From assembly GCA_002712305.1 (NCBI GenBank), contig PATE01000064.1, forward strand, positions 14,551 to 40,484: a stretch of 25,934 bases of DNA, written 5' to 3'. The notes under the pieces are model-generated. The model had not been told where the DNA came from, made no database searches, and was given only the letters and a program-made list of their open reading frames with translations. Below, in pieces: positions 25,203 through 25,934 of this stretch; position 1 is the first letter of the stretch, and every line of letters begins with the position of its first letter. The stretch is from Gemmatimonadota bacterium. Lineage in GTDB: Bacteria; Latescibacterota; UBA2968; UBA8231. The position numbers and the translations under genes are program-made.

Positions 25203-25934
25203 TCAGTCGAGGGTGAACAGACTCAATTGCGGAAAATACGTGATCACGAGCAGGACCCCCAGTAGAATGAGGAGAAAGGGGAGGGAGGCTCGATAGAGAT
25301 CGAGAATCGGACGCTTCAGCCGCGCGCTGGCGATGAACAGATTCAGACCGACAGGAGGCGTGGAGTAACCGATCTCCAGATTGGCGAGAAAGATGATTCC
25401 CAAATGGACGGGATGAACCCCATACGCCTCGGCGATGGGCAAAATGAGGGGCACCACCACGACGAGAGCGGAGAACATGTCGATCATGCAGCCCACAGCC
25501 AGGAGAAACAGATTGAGGAGGATCAGGAACAGCAGTTTGCTGTCGATGCTTCCTCGAATCCACTCCAGCAGCTGTGCGGGGATCTGGGCGTCAACCAAGT
25601 AGCTCGTGTAGGCGGTGGCTGCGGCGATGATGACGAAGATCCCACCCACAAGGATCATCGTATCGCGGACAATCCCGGGAAGGTGCCGAGGCTTGATCTC
25701 CCGATGCACGAGCATTTCCACACACAACACGTACAAGACACTCAGGGCAGCCGCTTCGCTGACGGCGATGAAGCCGGAGTAGATGCCGATGATGACCACC
25801 ACCGGCAAAGCCAGTTCCAAGGCACCTTCCTTAAGGGCTTGAAAGGCATTCAGCTCGGGTGCAGGCGGAGGTGGCAACCCACGGCCGACATAGACACTGT
25901 AGACGCCCAGGCAGAAGACCATCACGAGTCCTGG
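25203..25934 (-). CDS. TRAP transporter large permease, DctM-like (5' end outside window)
   Basis: The C-terminal part (about 243 residues) of a TRAP-type large membrane subunit, which works with a small permease (DctQ) and a periplasmic binding protein (DctP) to import organic or sugar acids using a sodium gradient. Typical blocks are IIGIYSGFIAVSEAAALSVL (the G-G-x-x-T-P-x-E-A-A-like site), DMFSALVVVVPLILPIAEAYG and IGYSTPPVGLNLFIASA. The frame is open at the window edge, so the GTG/ATG near 25925 need not be the start. The gene ends 9 bases before the dehydratase start. DctP and DctQ genes would lie beyond 25934. Confidence 0.9.
   Translation of the reverse strand, partial: PGLVMVFCLGVYSVYVGRGLPPPPAPELNAFQALKEGALELALPVVVIIGIYSGFIAVSEAAALSVLYVLCVEMLVHREIKPRHLPGIVRDTMILVGGIFVIIAAATAYTSYLVDAQIPAQLLEWIRGSIDSKLLFLILLNLFLLAVGCMIDMFSALVVVVPLILPIAEAYGVHPVHLGIIFLANLEIGYSTPPVGLNLFIASARLKRPILDLYRASLPFLLILLGVLLVITYFPQLSLFTLD

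Noticed and set aside
1-25934. CRISPR arrays, tRNA or rRNA genes, insertion sequences, attachment sites
   Set aside because: Reading through, I found no regularly spaced repeats, no tRNA-like cloverleaf arms with CCA ends, and no transposase or integrase motifs.

Overview
The window is gene-dense bacterial chromosome with high G+C (judged by eye, not computed). It holds 19 protein-coding genes, two of them cut by the window edges, with short intergenic gaps and many 4-nt ATGA/GTGA stop-start overlaps. I see no tRNA, rRNA, CRISPR array, insertion sequence or phage gene. The content is an FtsH protease, OPT-like membrane proteins of the DUF6784/DUF6785 type, several sugar-acid or hydroxy-acid enzymes, a TRAP permease and an SLC13 carrier. 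This resembles uncultured heterotrophs such as Latescibacterota, Poribacteria or Hydrogenedentota. That placement is inference from gene content only.

Layout. (1) 1-2635: the C-terminal protease part of ftsH, a convergent RidA-family gene, and a divergent MFS exporter-like gene. (2) 2753-5527: a catabolic-looking run of a sugar-phosphate isomerase/epimerase-like TIM barrel, a LarA-like (DUF2088) protein and an SDR dehydrogenase. (3) 5561-7494, minus strand: an M42-like metallopeptidase translationally coupled to an aldo/keto reductase. (4) 7729-17110, plus strand: three very large membrane genes joined by ATGA overlaps. They are a DUF6785-type OPT-like protein, a 1506-residue fusion of a degenerate M28 peptidase to an FtsX/MacB-like permease, and a second OPT-like protein with a Cys/His cluster and calcium-loop-like repeats. 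(5) 17132-21430, minus strand: purB, pyrH, cysC, a divergent hisI-like gene and a UPF0104/LPG-synthase-type membrane protein. (6) 21588-25934, minus strand: a TRAP large permease (partial), a mannonate-dehydratase-like enolase-superfamily enzyme, an MltB-like lytic transglycosylase and an SLC13-type carrier.

How the genes may work together. Blocks 2 and 6 look like uptake and oxidation or dehydration of sugar acids and hydroxy acids, since they pair transporters with an epimerase, a racemase-like enzyme, a dehydrogenase and a dehydratase. Block 4 is the most unusual part. Its two OPT-like paralogues are distinguished from each other by extra domains and flank a permease that carries an extracytoplasmic pseudo-peptidase. 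All three start codons after the first are set by stop-start overlap, which suggests a single membrane assembly, possibly for binding and moving peptides or other polymers. No ABC ATPase is encoded nearby. Several enzymes (LarA-like, HisI-like, ManD-like, M28-like) have changed residues at positions normally catalytic or metal-binding in their families, so their textbook functions should not be assumed.
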